Assembly (NCBI GenBank): GCA_037903475.1
Contig: JBAJFG010000423.1
Span: 310,001-374,000 of the forward strand
Length of the DNA stretch: 64,000 nucleotides
Direction: 5' to 3'
DNA from: Ancylostoma caninum
Lineage: Eukaryota; Nematoda; Chromadorea; Rhabditida; Ancylostomatidae
The translations under genes and the position numbers were made by a program. This document shows positions 43,143 through 56,300 of this stretch, one piece after another. Position 1 is the first letter of the stretch. Every line of letters starts with the position of its first letter. The notes beneath the pieces are model-generated. The model was not told the DNA's origin, did no database searches, and saw nothing but the letters and a program-made list of their open reading frames with translations.

Positions 43143-45870
43143 ACGCTCGTTGTGTGGCCGTTTTTACTTGAGAAAATATTCGATGAGCTGAAAACAAACG
43201 AAAGGATGTGCAGCAGCTGGAGAAAGTGACGAGAGGGACATGAAATATGTACAAATACTCAACTGCCTCCGCAGTTAGTACAGAATAAGGGTAATTTATA
43301 CTAGCTGCGTGCGTCGATCGCACATCAGTCGCACGCATCCATTTGCAAAGGATTTTCGGTGAATGCCGGCCAACACGTCATGTACATACATCCTTAATGA
43401 AAAGAACGCGCGGCCGCCGCGAGGCCGTAAACGCGTGCATCTGAGGGCTGCGGCTGCGATGCGACTGGGCCCTATTTTTCATCATATAGACGCACGCACG
43501 TCAGTCGCACGCATCCATTATGAATTGTCCTAAATATTCCAAAGTGGAGAGCACGTGGCGGCAGTTGACGAGTTCTGACATGTTGTTTGCGCAGATGTCC
43601 AGTTGTAGTGACATGTTAAGCGGTCTCGGAAATCACACAACCGTTCTAGTCAGGCCCTAGCATGGCTTGGCGGTGGAACAGTTTGCGTTTTTGTTGATCC
43701 TAAGAAAAGCAGTGAGTTGATAGAGGCGATGAAGGACGAAGAAGGTTTGCGAGTTGAAGGGCGAAGCTCGATTGAAGCAAATCATTTGCAAGTTTCTACC
43801 ATCAGAAGGATTCGAAGCAGTCCGGCGCAGGGTCAAGCGTGGTGTTGGTAAAAGTTCGACCCCGAGGCGACCCCCCTTGTAGACGGGAAAAATGCGTTCC
43901 GCTCCAGAACATTTATTTTTTTTTACAGTTTTAGTTATTGTAATCTAACAACTTTCAAAACATCCGGAGGATATTTTTTGGATTCAATTAATTTCTAAAG
44001 TTAATTTCTCATTTTTTAAAATTCAATTAACTTAAAAAAATCCACTTTTCAATTTTTAATTTTTATTTTTGAATTTCTAGTTTTATCAACGAAACAACCA
44101 CTAACCACTCAGTTGTCGCACATTTCTATGTCGCACATAAACACATTTATTATAAGCAACTGGAATGATGCAGAAGTCGTATTCATGCTCAAGCAGGTCT
44201 AGGGTTCGATCCCCGCCGGAGATCAATTTTTGCAAAATGGAAAAATGCATGTGGAGCAGTCGGACGTGAAGTATCTATGTGTATGAACAAAAACAAATTC
44301 TCATGACCCTTTACGAGCTGTGGAAGTAACGTGCGAATAGTGTTGTTTCACTCAGAATTTGAGCCGTACACGTGAAGATGTATGGTTGTTTGTCACGAAT
44401 TGAAAAAAGGTTGACAGGTGACCTAGGAAAATCGCTCAAGTCGTTCTGCTATGAGGAAGATTTGCGCTTTCTTGTGCACATTTTTTAGCTCAAGAGATTT
44501 GGATTAATAGGGTTAAATTTGGGTAGAAATTCGTTGGTAAAAAGATGAGAAAATTGGCATTTTTGCCAACGGTTTACCATCGGTTTACCAACGGAATAAA
44601 ACTCGTCCCAGGTAAGATTGAGAACTGAAATTTTACAGGATTATAGGGATTATAGAGCTTGACCTCCTCTTCCGGAATCATGTTTAAGGCTTTATCAGCT
44701 TTTGAATATGCGCTGAAAAAAAAGCCATGGGAAAAATCTGATTTTTGGCAAATTTAAGATTGTAGTGCTAATCTGAAGCGAATAACTTCATAATTGTTTA
44801 GTATGAGGGAACAGCTTCAAGGCTTTACAATAGAGTAAGATTTGCTCTTTCCTATGCATAGGGTCATTTCTTACACGACCTTCTGGTTCTGTTAGGTATT
44901 GAGTATCAACATTCCTCAAATTTAACAAATTTTGCGGTTATGTCTTATGTGGTCTTATCGCCATAAAAACATGTCCAATGAACGAAAAGCCGTGATATTT
45001 TGCTTCCTCAAGAGGTTTGATTCTGGGAAACCGCCCCCATAGCTTCAGAGCATCATGTGGTGTCCAGAGGTTCTAGGACACCCTCCACGGAATTGCCTTT
45101 CGAGCTACATATTTATTGGACCGTGAGAGCCGATTTACAGCCAAATAGAACGTCCAAGCTTGAGAAGAAAGTGGTTACCGACTATTTTGCACTTGTTATT
45201 CATGGTACCAAGAGAAGAAGAGCATATTGAAGTGTTTGAAAAACTACCATCCTCGCGAGGAATCGAACTTGGAGCTCGCTGGTTAAAAATGAACTTGCAT
45301 ATCTTGCTGTTATCATACTACCTTCTCCAGGCGACCCCCCTGTTCCTCCGAGGCGATCCCCCTCGGTAAATCACCATCGTACGCTTGACCCTGGTCCGGC
45401 GGTGCCAAAATTGCAGGGATTTGCTTGAAATCTTCAGTGAGATCATAGAAGGATATAGGATAGAAATACTGGAGGTTTCTAAAGGGGGCAGTCCGATTTT
45501 ACGTAAACTAAAAAAGTGCATGCTCACATTCATTCTCTGAGTGAGTACTGATGTACTGTAGTTGCAGGGTTCTTCCGTCAAGTAGAGACTTCACGAGTTG
45601 ACACGAAATTTGGGTGAAAGAAGCATTGCGATGCTCACAATGAGTGTTTGAAGCAAGATGTACAACTTATGTGAACTAAAGAATTGTATGCTCGGTAAAC
45701 GGGCCAACCTACCGAAGACAGGTTGCAATGCAGGCTGCACCGGCCGTAAGCGTGATTCTCCTATTGAAACACTTAATTTGGCAGCCTCATTGCATACATC
45801 TATACAGGTCCGGAAGTGCTATCATACACATACTTTATCACTTGTCACCGGCTATGATCTGAGTATTTAC
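43143..45870. other. Long unassigned stretch
   Basis: Two copies of CAGTCGCACGCATCCATT lie at 43326 and 43503, about 177 bp apart, with GC-rich sequence between them. A B-box-like GGTTCGATCC at 44203-44212 may be a SINE or tRNA remnant. No open frame shows a recognisable domain. Confidence 0.35.
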
Positions 45871-46075
45871 CAGTGGCGGACGCAGGGCGCCTCCCCCCTC
45901 TCCCCCTAAGAATGAGTCGGCAAATTCTCGAAATTACTTTACAATACAAATAAAAATCTTATATTATTTAATTTTTAATTGTCAGCTTTTGTTGTTCTTT
46001 TTGACATATTTTTTATTAATTATTTATTGCTATAATTAATATTTTTATTGGCTTTATTTCCGTTTGGGTCCCCAC
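45871..46075. mobile_element. hAT-type MITE, right end missing
   Basis: Starts CAGTGGCGGACGCAG and shares the AT-rich core (TTACTTTACAATACAAATAA) and GTCTGGGTCCCC-like sequence with the complete copy at 48175-48445. It stops at GGGTCCCCACGC before the right terminal repeat. Confidence 0.7.
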
Positions 46076-46714
46076 GCTCCAGAGCTAAACTGCCGAAGCG
46101 TCTCACTGACGCTTCCATTCTCGCTTTTACGTTCATTGAGACGCATCCCATTATTTTACCTAGCATTAATTTCTTTTTCTATTCTCGAAGGATTTGCTTT
46201 CAGTTATATAATCATTCCATCTGGAACACGCGTTTTTGTAGTCAATTTCGCGACCAACAATTCTCGCACGCTCTAGTAAACGGTGCCTGCCGGAACTGGG
46301 TTTTTGGTTTTATTCTATGACATTTGTCATTCAAGTGGGTTCAGTTCAAGGCATTTCGCTGATGTGTTCCCATTATTTCACAGGTTTTGTTTGTCTATTT
46401 ATTCAATCCTACAATACTTAGAGCTACAAGTTTCGTGGTTAGCCTAGCGCTTCGTGTTTCTCGAGCTTCTTCTTCGTTCGCATTTCTGGTCAAGGGCAAT
46501 TGACCTCGCGGCGACCGCATGTTCCTTCCATTGAGGATGTGCGCTCTGATGTTCACTGGCGATACGTTTGGCGGCGGCGGGGTGTTTGAGCTCAGTTAAA
46601 AAAAAAGGGGGCGTGGCCAATGATGCCCTATGGATATATGAGTGTTACAGTGCTTCTGCTGACAGCTACACCGACTCACATAGAAGGATGTGGATGTCGC
46701 GCATTTCGACTACT
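46076..46714. other. Unassigned spacer
   Basis: No recognisable gene. Short open frames at 46048-46320 partly overlap the truncated MITE and are not supported. Confidence 0.3.
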
Positions 46715-46763
46715 CGGCAATTCATCATTGTTACTTCTACTAAGTAACAATGATGAATTGCCG
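46715..46763. repeat. Perfect 22-bp hairpin with 5-nt loop
   Basis: The left arm CGGCAATTCATCATTGTTAC (then TT), loop CTACT and the exact reverse-complement right arm would form a stable RNA or DNA hairpin. It resembles a short palindromic insertion more than a nematode microRNA precursor, whose stems are longer and imperfect. Confidence 0.85.
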
Positions 46764-48174
46764 CTTCGGAGCATTCATAATAAAAACGGCACCTAAAGGG
46801 TCCATTCGAAAGAAAATGGTTTGAAAAATTTTAATAAATCAAAGGGAAGTAATACGCTTCTGAGTAGCATAGCAAGTACCCTTTTCTGGGAAAGTTTTGG
46901 AGGGTTTTGAGAATTACATTTCAAGAATTTCAGCCCTCTTCGTGAGCCTTCCTGGCTGTCACTTAGCGGCTGTGCGCTGCGTTCATACCTGCGAACCACC
47001 GTCAGCCACGCCCCTTTTTTGGCTGAGCCCAAACGCGCGCCCTCCCATTTGGCGAGGTTTGTTTGGCAACCTCGTAGACGAGCTTTCCAACTATCTAGGC
47101 AAACGAAGCCTGTCGAATGTATTGTCGAACAAGAAATACCGTAAATACCGGGTCGTCAACAGCGCAAAAATTTCGATATCATCACGAATCGAGCCATAAT
47201 ACATACTAATCTTTGGAGTCTGCTGCCTAAAATACCAGCTGAGCCATCCTGGTCCACACCGTCGATAGCTAAGCCCCCACCTAACAAGGGAAGGATGCCA
47301 AATGTCTGTGGCACTTCAAAATTGGATGTGCCTCATAACTAAAGTTGACAATGCTGGTCTCGAATATGTTCTCCATTAGTGCTCAATTCCACTGCGAAAA
47401 ACGTTACGTCCTTGTCTGTGCAGTATACTCGGACGCGTAGTTTCTGCATCCACCTACCATAACCCCACAAAATAGGCGTTGTTGTGCAAAATGGAAGCAG
47501 AATTCGCGATCAGCAGTTCAAACAAACCTGTATGCAAAGCTTCAGCAAAAAAAAGAAGCAGAAATTACAGCTAGGTAATTACACTTTGATCATTTACTAT
47601 TAGTACTACTACCTACGAGAGAACGGTCATTAGGTCTAGCATAGTTTGGGCATCCAGCAGAACCTGCAAATTTTGCACAGAAAAGTAGTTTCAGGCGCTC
47701 ATCACAATTATCATTTTTCATACCACTACCATTTTAATGTCGAAATTCAACAATTTTGTTCGGTTTTCCGCAGTAATTGCTGTTAATTCAACCTCAAACC
47801 TATAAAAGTGGAGCGACGTCGCAAAATGGATACGATTTTCCCACTTCAAATAAATTCTAAAATTATATTGAATTTTTTTGTGGTCTGTTTAGTTTTCGTT
47901 TCGTGCATGAACGTTATATGAAAACTAAACGTAAAAGTAGGTTCCCTCCTGCACTCATCAGGAAGGTGAAGCAAACCTACTGCATTGTGTTTATTAAGTA
48001 ATTTTCAATACGTGCACATATTTTTGAAATACACTTACTTGAATTTTAGGTTTCAAAACTTACATCTGGTTCGACTGACATAAACATCCAACCGCATATA
48101 AGCAATGTGCATAAAAAATGAGTAGTACCAAGTGGAATATAATCAACAAGAAAATGTTGATTATATGGCACTTG
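46764..48174. other. Repeat-derived spacer
   Basis: Positions 47395-47535 match the ends of the 2.9-kb MITE family (inverted form). ATAATCAAC...GTTGATTAT (48139-48164) is a small 9-bp-arm hairpin adjacent to the hAT-type MITE. No gene is recognised. Confidence 0.4.
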
Positions 48175-48445
48175 CAGCGGCGGACGCAGGGGGAGGGGCG
48201 CGCCCCCCCCCGAGAATGGGTCGCCAAATTTTCGAAATTACTTTACAATACAAATAAAAATCTTGTGTTAGTTTATTTTTAATTGTTTATTTTTATTATT
48301 ATTTTTAATATATTTTTTATTTATTGTTTATTATTATAATTAATATTATTATTAATTTTATTTTCCGTCTGGGTCCCCAAAACGGCGGAGATCCCACTTT
48401 TCTTCCCACGCCCCCCCTCCCGCCCACTTTCTGCGTCCGCCACTG
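48175..48445. mobile_element. hAT-type MITE (271 bp) with 8-bp target duplication
   Basis: The TIR starts CAGCGGCGGACGCAG and ends CTGCGTCCGCCACTG. Flanks are GGCACTTG (48167-48174) and GGCAGTTG (48446-48453), an 8-bp target duplication with one mismatch. CAGTGGCGGA-type ends plus 8-bp duplications are known for hAT elements. The core is AT-rich and non-coding. Confidence 0.85.
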
Positions 48446-48779
48446 GGCAGTTGCTACTACTGTTGGTATATTACTGGATTAGAATTGTTTATTTGTAATA
48501 GATCATGACTAAATGGATGCATTGAATGGCTGGAATGGATGGACGTATTTGTTGATTAGAGATTTAATTTGTTATGGTATTTTGAGTCCTGAATCTTTGG
48601 CTCTTTTTTTTTTAGCAATCTTTGGCTAATTATACTGTAATCAAAATATTTCTTTTACAAATTCCTGAGTTCTAGAGGTATGTATGTCAAGTTTATGAAA
48701 AATATAATTATTTTTGAACAAACAACGTATATATGAGCTTCCTATTACAGATCGACTGTAGTCCATGGCTAACAGTATG

Positions 48780-50033
48780 TTTTTTGTTCGATTCAATCTG
48801 TTTATAAAGTCTTTTCTAGTGTAACAAGTGCGGGCGATTCGTAAAACTTCAGTGTAAATGGTAGCTTTTTCATACCTATTGAAATATTAGAGGAAGAGTG
48901 TGGGAATCGTTTAATAGCAAAGTCAAAAGAATCAGTCTTGTTATACATTTTTGTCATTACGATGTTGTTATGTATATTAATCTCCAAATCTGGATAATAC
49001 ATTTGTAATTGGACTTGTTTGTAGTTTCCAACGACAGTACTTTATGATAGACTTCATCCAGAATTGCCAAAATTGTACTCTCTAAAGTATTATGTATTAT
49101 CAGTAGATCGTCCATATATCTGTAAGGATAGAAGTATATGTATGTTCGCATCTAAATAATTCTTAGCGTAGATGTACTCATAGTACGAGAGATCCACCAA
49201 GAGGGGGCTGCAATTGCCACCTTGCGGTACATCTACGATTTGTTTGAATACCAGCGCACCAAATGAACAAAAACTATTATTGAGAAGATAGTCTACTAAA
49301 AAAAAGAATATCTGTAATAGTATACTGTCTGCAGGGATACTGGTCATGATTTTCTGAATAAAAAACTTTGTTATACTGAGTGCAAATTAATGTCTGCTTA
49401 TTAACATTGCTAAAACACAATTTGAGAACTTCCCTAATGTTAGTAGGGATAGTGGTATGTGGGAGATTGGTGAATATATTATACTAGTGAAATCCGCAGA
49501 GAAAAGCTTGAGATTATTAGATCTATGTCCATTTAGATGCTCACTGATATTTATATTATTTATTGACCAGTAACAATTAAATGAGTGGATACGTGTTGTA
49601 ATAGACTGTACATATTTTTTGAAATGGTTTTTAATAAAAGTAAATAATCTTGTGAGAAGTTCTAAAGCTAAAGATTTTCTGCTGCTGTTGAAAGCTCCTG
49701 TAATATAACTGAGGTTTGGTGGGATTTATGTAGTTTTGGTAAAGCATATAATATAGGTATATCCGGATGATCGAGAGGTTTCAAATGATTATTTGTGAAA
49801 AATGTTTTGTGTCTGAGAACGATCTCTTCTCCAGTTTCTCTTTTATAGTATTCATAGGTATTATTGGTTTGAGAGGGAGTGAAATTTTGTCCATTGCAGC
49901 TAACACCCATTTCGTTCGTGATTTGTAAGATACAAAATTTTTTACAAATAATTCTATAGTTCCCTTTGGCTTTATCCAGTGGGCAAAGAATGAAATTGCG
50001 CTGAAACTTTATTGGGCTCGTTGCGTCTCTCAC
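48780..50033 (-). pseudogene. Decayed reverse transcriptase of a second retroelement lineage
   Basis: On the minus strand, in broken frames, the order is FILCPLDKAKGN and ILYALPKLHKSHQ (49.7-50.0 kb), SADFTSIIYSPISHIP (about 49.5 kb, motif A region), VDVPQGGNCSPLLVDLSYYE (about 49.2 kb, motif B), RYMDDLLII (about 49.1 kb, motif C) and YPDLEINIHNN (about 49.0 kb), then FPHSSSNIS. These are reverse-transcriptase landmarks in the right order. Several stops and frameshifts interrupt it. It is clearly different from the Penelope-like element at 12-20 kb. It resembles uncharacterised PLE-like RT ORFs of animals, but that assignment is tentative. Confidence 0.65.
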
Positions 50034-53000
50034 CCGGACAGCCGGCTAATTAGAGGTGCAAACCAAGTGTGAAGCGCTTTTGGCAAGAGCCGGTACCACG
50101 TCAGCCGGATCGTCCCAGTTGATCTCAAGGCAATCTCAATCACTTGTCGCTCTGTCGGCCGCGATCATACCAGCGCGACGAACAATTCTACTCTTTTTAC
50201 ACTTTGGGTTTTCGGCTTTTTGGAGCTAACAACACAGTGGATGAATAAATTGTAAGGATAAGAATTATGCAAGTTTTTTTTGACGGATCTAGTGCAAAAA
50301 TGAAAAATATCGATAGATAAATGAATAAATAGATCTTGACAGTCATCACGGAAAGATTGCTCCCACTTCTTGGGTGCTACTACAACAAAATGAAGAATCG
50401 GCTAGAATTTGTATCCGAAAAAAGCGACTTCGTCGCACCACGACGATCGTATGCCGCAACGCGACAAGGGGTTTTAGTTGCTCTGAGATCAATAAGACGG
50501 ATACGTTTGGTTTGATGCCAGCTCCTGCCGAAGACGCTTCACACTTGTCTTGCACCTTTATTGAGTCGGCTGTCGGGGTGAGAAACGCCACTCAGCCAAC
50601 TTTATTATAGCTTCGAAAATTTTTTGTGATAACGTATTTCCGTGTGCAAGTATTCTGTGGTAGGGTTTTGGTTTTAACCTGTTGTTAGTAATTCTTTTAC
50701 TTTGGCTGGATGTAAGTCTCTCAAGGTGCGGTTATAATTAAAAATCTTTCTTGACATTGATAATTCGTATTTGTGTACTATTCTGAACGGGACGTATTTC
50801 ACTTTAGTGTTGCTTGTGATAATTGATTTAATTACACTATCGTCGACTATTTTATTAATACTTAATTTGTCAAGTATTTATGTTGTGTATGTAAAAGGTT
50901 GGGAGATTACAGTAATCTTGGGATAAAATTTCATTTTTGTTCAAATGCAGGAAGTGAAATTTGCAGAATAGGCACAACAGAAAACGTTTCTGATCAGGAG
51001 GTATAATTGCTAAAAAATTATGACCAAATGTATAATGAATAATTTTTTAATTTTATTTTTTTGCTAGGGAGTACAAATAGTATTCAAGCGTGTGAAAGTC
51101 GGTGTTATGTCTAATGTAGTTCAGGAAGTGTTGCTTAAAATCTGTTTTTTTTTTCAGAAGTATTTTGTTGCGAGCGATTTTTATGACCTCTTTTTCGTTG
51201 TGTAATAATTTTAAGAGAAAAATAGGGGTGATTCGGACGAGATCTAAGTGGGTTTTCTATATTGGAAAGGTTACCATAACTGTGTATGTTACCGTTGTTA
51301 ACAAAAGGATAAGCTGTTACTAACAGTTTAATCCAAAACAGCTCCTTAGTTATTATCATTCTCTTGTCGTCATTTGCTGATAGATTGTCAAGAATAGATA
51401 CCGAAATGCTCGTGTGAGGGCAATTTATTGTAAAGTGAATGTATAAATAATTAGAAATAAATAAAAATCGTATAAATAATAATAATGCTAAAAATTTCCC
51501 AAATAACCCTATCATGGAAAATTTTAGCAAAAAAGAATTCTTTGAAAATTTGGGGTCACTGTGTCCATCAGTAGTTCTACTGTTAATTAACAAAGTTGGG
51601 GTAGTGAAGATCATTCAAAATGCTTCCAAGCTTTCAGAATGTCTAATTATAAGTAGAAACACCTATAAAACTGCACCGAATAGATTTTTAGAGGAACGCA
51701 GTAAGTGTGAGAAAAATGCAAAAGATCGGGCTCTGAGGACATCCATCAGAATCAAGGCACTTACCACTGCACCACATATAACCTTGACTAGGAGACGTAC
51801 CTTAGTCTATGAGTACCTCCTTATCACATGCGCTTGGAAAAACGGGCATAACTACTTATGTATGGAAACGAGAGTGGATCAAGATTAAAATAGTTTTGAA
51901 ATCAGTGCTTCGAGATTCAGGAAGCATTGTACACCACGTAATGGTGGGCCTTCAATGAAGTATCGTTCCCTTGCAAATGGTAGTAGTAATAAATGATCAA
52001 GGCGCCATCCTGTGTCCGGAGCGATGCTTTTTTTGATGAGGTTCTGCATACAGGGTTATTTGAACTGCTGATCACAAATTCTGCACCCATTTTCACGGCA
52101 TCCCTGCTATATGGGGTTAAGGTAGATTGACGCAGAAACTGCTCATATATACTGCAAAGACAAGGTCATAATTTCATGCACAGTGGCATTGAGCGCGGCG
52201 CGAAAACATATTCAGGATCGGCATTGTCAACTTCATATAAGGAGGCATATCTCGTCCTGAAATGCCACAGACATCTGGTATCCTTCCCTCGTAAGAATGA
52301 AATGAACCCCTCATCGAAACACCCGTGAAATATATCGCCAAACAAACCTTCCCTTTTGTATCTCCAAGCAAATCCTGCCAAATATGTCGCCTATGCCGGC
52401 GAAAGCCGGCAGACATTGGCCCTTTGAAGGGCGGCGCCAGTTGTGGGAGCGTGGGTCCCGCGCGGAAGACACAGAAGGCATGGGGCCCCCGCTCCTGCCA
52501 TTTCGGAATCTCTAACCGAGAAGTTTCCAACTCATTCGTTCACGTTCTGTTGCTAACCACGCCAGTTCTGTTATTCCGTTCAAGAAGGAGTTATCACTAC
52601 CACACGGAACCAGCGCAATCCAGGAACCACGTGAGTTTGCTTGCATGCTTGCTCCTCACATCCAAAGTTACTAGGTCGCCAACAGATTCTCTTGCCTTAT
52701 GTTTTGCCAAGCAGGCTCTTCACACATTCTCCCGTAAAATGTATTGTTAAGCAAGATTTTATCCCGTAAAATGTATTGCCAAAGACATTCTTTTGCAAAT
52801 GTATTGGCACCAAACATCATAGCAAACCGCGTCGACCTGTCATCATGGGAAATCTTTCCAAATAGATGCATCTGGCGCGCGACTGATCCACACACTTAGT
52901 TTACATTGCTCTTTACGGAGATATGGCTCTCTTTGTTCAGGTTTCCGTAAACGACGCAATAAATAGGGGTTTTCACAACATCTCAGAATCCAAGGGAGTC

Positions 53001-53370
53001 TCCGCAAAATTTGGATACTTCAAGGGGGCTTCGTTTTCGTTCCGACCATACGAAATGCTCGTGCTGGGGTAGGGGTCTAGTTCTTAGTTTCAACATCAGA
53101 AGTGTGGAAAGAAAGCACTGACTCAATTATATCACTCATACGCTCTTCTATGTTCTCACTGCACAACATTGTGGAAATAATCAGGACTACATTATCGCAT
53201 ACATACATTCTTGAGGACTTTCTTCATAACAGTTTCACCATACAGTCGTTCTATTCAATTTACGATGTATTCTCTGTTTTTTCAGTGATGTATAATAATC
53301 TTCGGAGTGGTCTTTACATTTCAAAGGTTTATAGCGCATACACATAATTTACACAAGCAAAACCCGTACT
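50034..53370. other. Unassigned stretch with scattered repeats
   Basis: GC-rich sequence at 50040-50180 breaks with the AT-rich RT remnant. A 2.9-kb-MITE-family end lies at 52048-52115 (GGGTTATTTGAACTGCTGAT). Positions 52985-53080 match 3610-3700 inverted. Open frames at 51135-51614 (minus) and 52325-52750 (plus) lack recognisable domains. Confidence 0.35.
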
Positions 53371-56300
53371 CTACTGTGTAATACAACTGATTTTTCTCGG
53401 TTCTGGCTCTTGAGGTTGTGAAATCTTCCGGCGCAACCCTCTAATTTGTTCCAGTGCATAGTTGTGACCAACTTCAAACGCTTCTTCGAACACCTCATCA
53501 AGTCCTTCCTGAAAATTTAGGAAAATGAGAAGATTATCCGAGCCATGTGGGTTATCACAGCCCAATGGTTGAGAATATGAGACATTGGGGCTTACCCCAG
53601 TGACTTCCGAGCATTCAAGGTATTTGCTTGCTCCGATTCTTTTCGCAAACGATTCCGCTTGGTTCAGAGGCATTGGTAGGTACTTCACTTCACCGCATCC
53701 ATAGTTCTCAATGAGCATCGAAAGTCGCTTATCAATTTGTGTACCAACAAGAACGAACGGAACACCACGGATGCGCTCGATGACAGTGTCGAGGATCTGA
53801 AAGGCATGAATTGAAATATAAAGCACTAGAGGGTGTACCCGGCTTCGCTCGGGTGTTCAATTTCTACCGGCGATTTGAACCTGATGTCAATAGTTTTTGG
53901 ACCAAAAAATTCTTTCAAAATGTTCATCATTTGGGGATCAGCTTAAATGACTCTTCTTCACCTCCCTCCCCCTACTTTCCCTCAAAAAATGGGGTGAAGT
54001 TGCTTGACTGGTGAATAAATCCTTCTATCCTTCTAAAGTGCTTGCCTTATCCACGATCAACGTTTCGAAAAATCCCAGAAGGCAAAAGTCAATAAAAAAA
54101 AATGTCATATTCGTGTTCAGCGCCCCGGTAGAGATGTCTTTACCACCCCATGATCAAAAATAGAGAAAAACCAATAAAATCAATAAATCGATAATTTGGC
54201 GCAAAATGGTTGTCATATTCGTGTTCAGTGTATTGAGATACCCCGGTAGGCATGTTCTCGCTAGTCCCTGGTCAAGAAAAGCGAAAAATCAATAAAATCG
54301 ATATAATCGATAAACTAATCGATAATCGCAGGTGCAAAATAGCGTATAACCTCCGCCGACATCTCCTGGATCTGCATGCAAAATTTGGTTCGGATCCGTC
54401 AACTCTGCGCGGTTTCTATTCGCAACATACACACATACAGACACACATGCAAACACACAGACAAACTTTCACTTTATACATACAGATGATAGGATATCGG
54501 TTAGTGTTAACTGAAGTACCGTGTAATGAAAGAAAGGAGGGAAATTTTCACAAAGGTTTATTCACTCATTCATGGATTTATCTCTGTGGATCTCAACGGG
54601 ATTCCGGCGTTTAATTTAAGTCGTAGTGTGGAAATGATTTTCCAATGTTATCTGCTGTCTTTGGTAGAACAGATGCACAAAAATCTGCTTTTGTTCAAAG
54701 AATAGTTCACGTCTTTGCTCTTGCTTCCTCAATACTGTTGCAGCTACTCATATATCAGGTTGGTGCAAAATTAATTGTCGTTTTGAGGTAAGCACAAATA
54801 AACATCTCTGTTCTATGGAATTTTAACATTTCAAGTCTACTTCTGTAACCTTCTGAAAGAGTTTTTACTCCTCTTTCAAAAACCGGCTAAATTAGTAGCG
54901 TCTGATAATCTTGCATTTGTTTTATATTGGGATCGCCTTCCCAATGGACAGTGAGCTGGGGTTTCGCGCACTTTTGCTCTTACGATTTTAAACTGAAACG
55001 CAACCATTGTCGTGGTTGTGGAATGTCGCTTAACGACCAGGCGTTGAGGACATCCGTAGAGCCTAACCCAATCTTACCATCTAGACGTTGAGAGCAAGGA
55101 TGAATGCTCACTATACTACAAATTCAAAACATCCGACTTCAATCAACAGGGTAAGAAAGGTGCGGACGTGAGCACCATACAATCTGACAGCGTCTTACCT
55201 GGTGTGACATCTTTTCTAACTTAATTTTTCGTGCCAAAACGGCTTAGTTCTAGACCATGTAATTATTGTGGGTAAAGCTCGCTTTCTATACAATAACAAG
55301 AAGTGCAAATGGGCATGGTTAGAGACGTTTTCGCACTTCTAACAAGTTTTATTAAACCAGATCTTCTCCCTAGAGAAGATGTGTCAGGAGTTGGTGCTGT
55401 AAGGGTGTGAACCGCTGCAGCCTTCTCTAACCTAGTGAAGCGTCGACAGCGGAGTTCTAGTATTGTAATTTTGTGTTGATACCCGAAAATCTGCTGTAGA
55501 TATGGTTGGCAGTTGTGAACCGAATCAGATTTTCCTCTGCTCTAGGATAGCGCTGAGCTTACTTAAAAATTCACAAGGCAAAAACTGGCGCAGTAAGGCA
55601 TCGAGGTTTTCGTTTATTGTCCTCATTCCTCAGATCTTTCCCTTACTAAATGTCACTTTTCCTGAGTCCCTGATGCAAAACTGCAACAGCAGCAGACTGC
55701 TGATATAGAGCGTGCCGAAACCGCCTTTCAAAAGCTTTTAACTTTTGTGATCTAACTTTTCATTGTAGAAGCATACCGCCTTCACTATAGTGTTAGGGAA
55801 CGCTTAGCGAATCAAATGGGCATTAAACTGACGAAGACAGTTGTGTTTAAGCAAGGTTGTAATATTTTGAGCTGGAGTGCTTGTTTCGGCAATTAATTTC
55901 GCACCAAACTGATAGCTCCGATTGAGCACAATAAATCAGAGCGTGAACTTTTGACACTAAAAACTCCTCGAAAAATATTAAATTCATAGGTACACGCAAG
56001 CATAACATCACTAGTGATCGGAGCATGACATCATCTTTCTACAAGTCCATCTTCCTCTTTGCTCGGTCGCTCAGCTTTTGCAGAATAATTGGTGTGCAAG
56101 GAGGTCCGCGCAAGGAAAAAAAATGCGCTTCCAGTCACCGTTGGCGACAATGGTGATGGACGAAAAGATTGACGAGGAACATCTCCTCACGTCTCCAGCG
56201 ATCTTGTCATGGATTGTTCTTCAGCGCTCGCACCGGTTTTTTTTCATAAAAATGAATGACAGCTTCGAGTACGGACAAGGGTATATGCTACATATTGTAA

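Noticed and set aside
44160..44225. tRNA gene near a perfect B-box word
   Set aside because: No A box, acceptor stem or anticodon arm could be found at proper spacing. Probably a SINE or tRNA fragment at most.
46715..46763. microRNA precursor
   Set aside because: The perfect 22-bp stem with a 5-nt loop is shorter and more perfect than typical animal pre-miRNAs. Without small-RNA data a foldback insertion is likelier.
51135..51614. N-terminal part of the 49-kb reverse transcriptase
   Set aside because: The 159-aa minus-strand frame is AT-driven and shows no RT or retroelement motif. A link to the RT remnant could not be supported.
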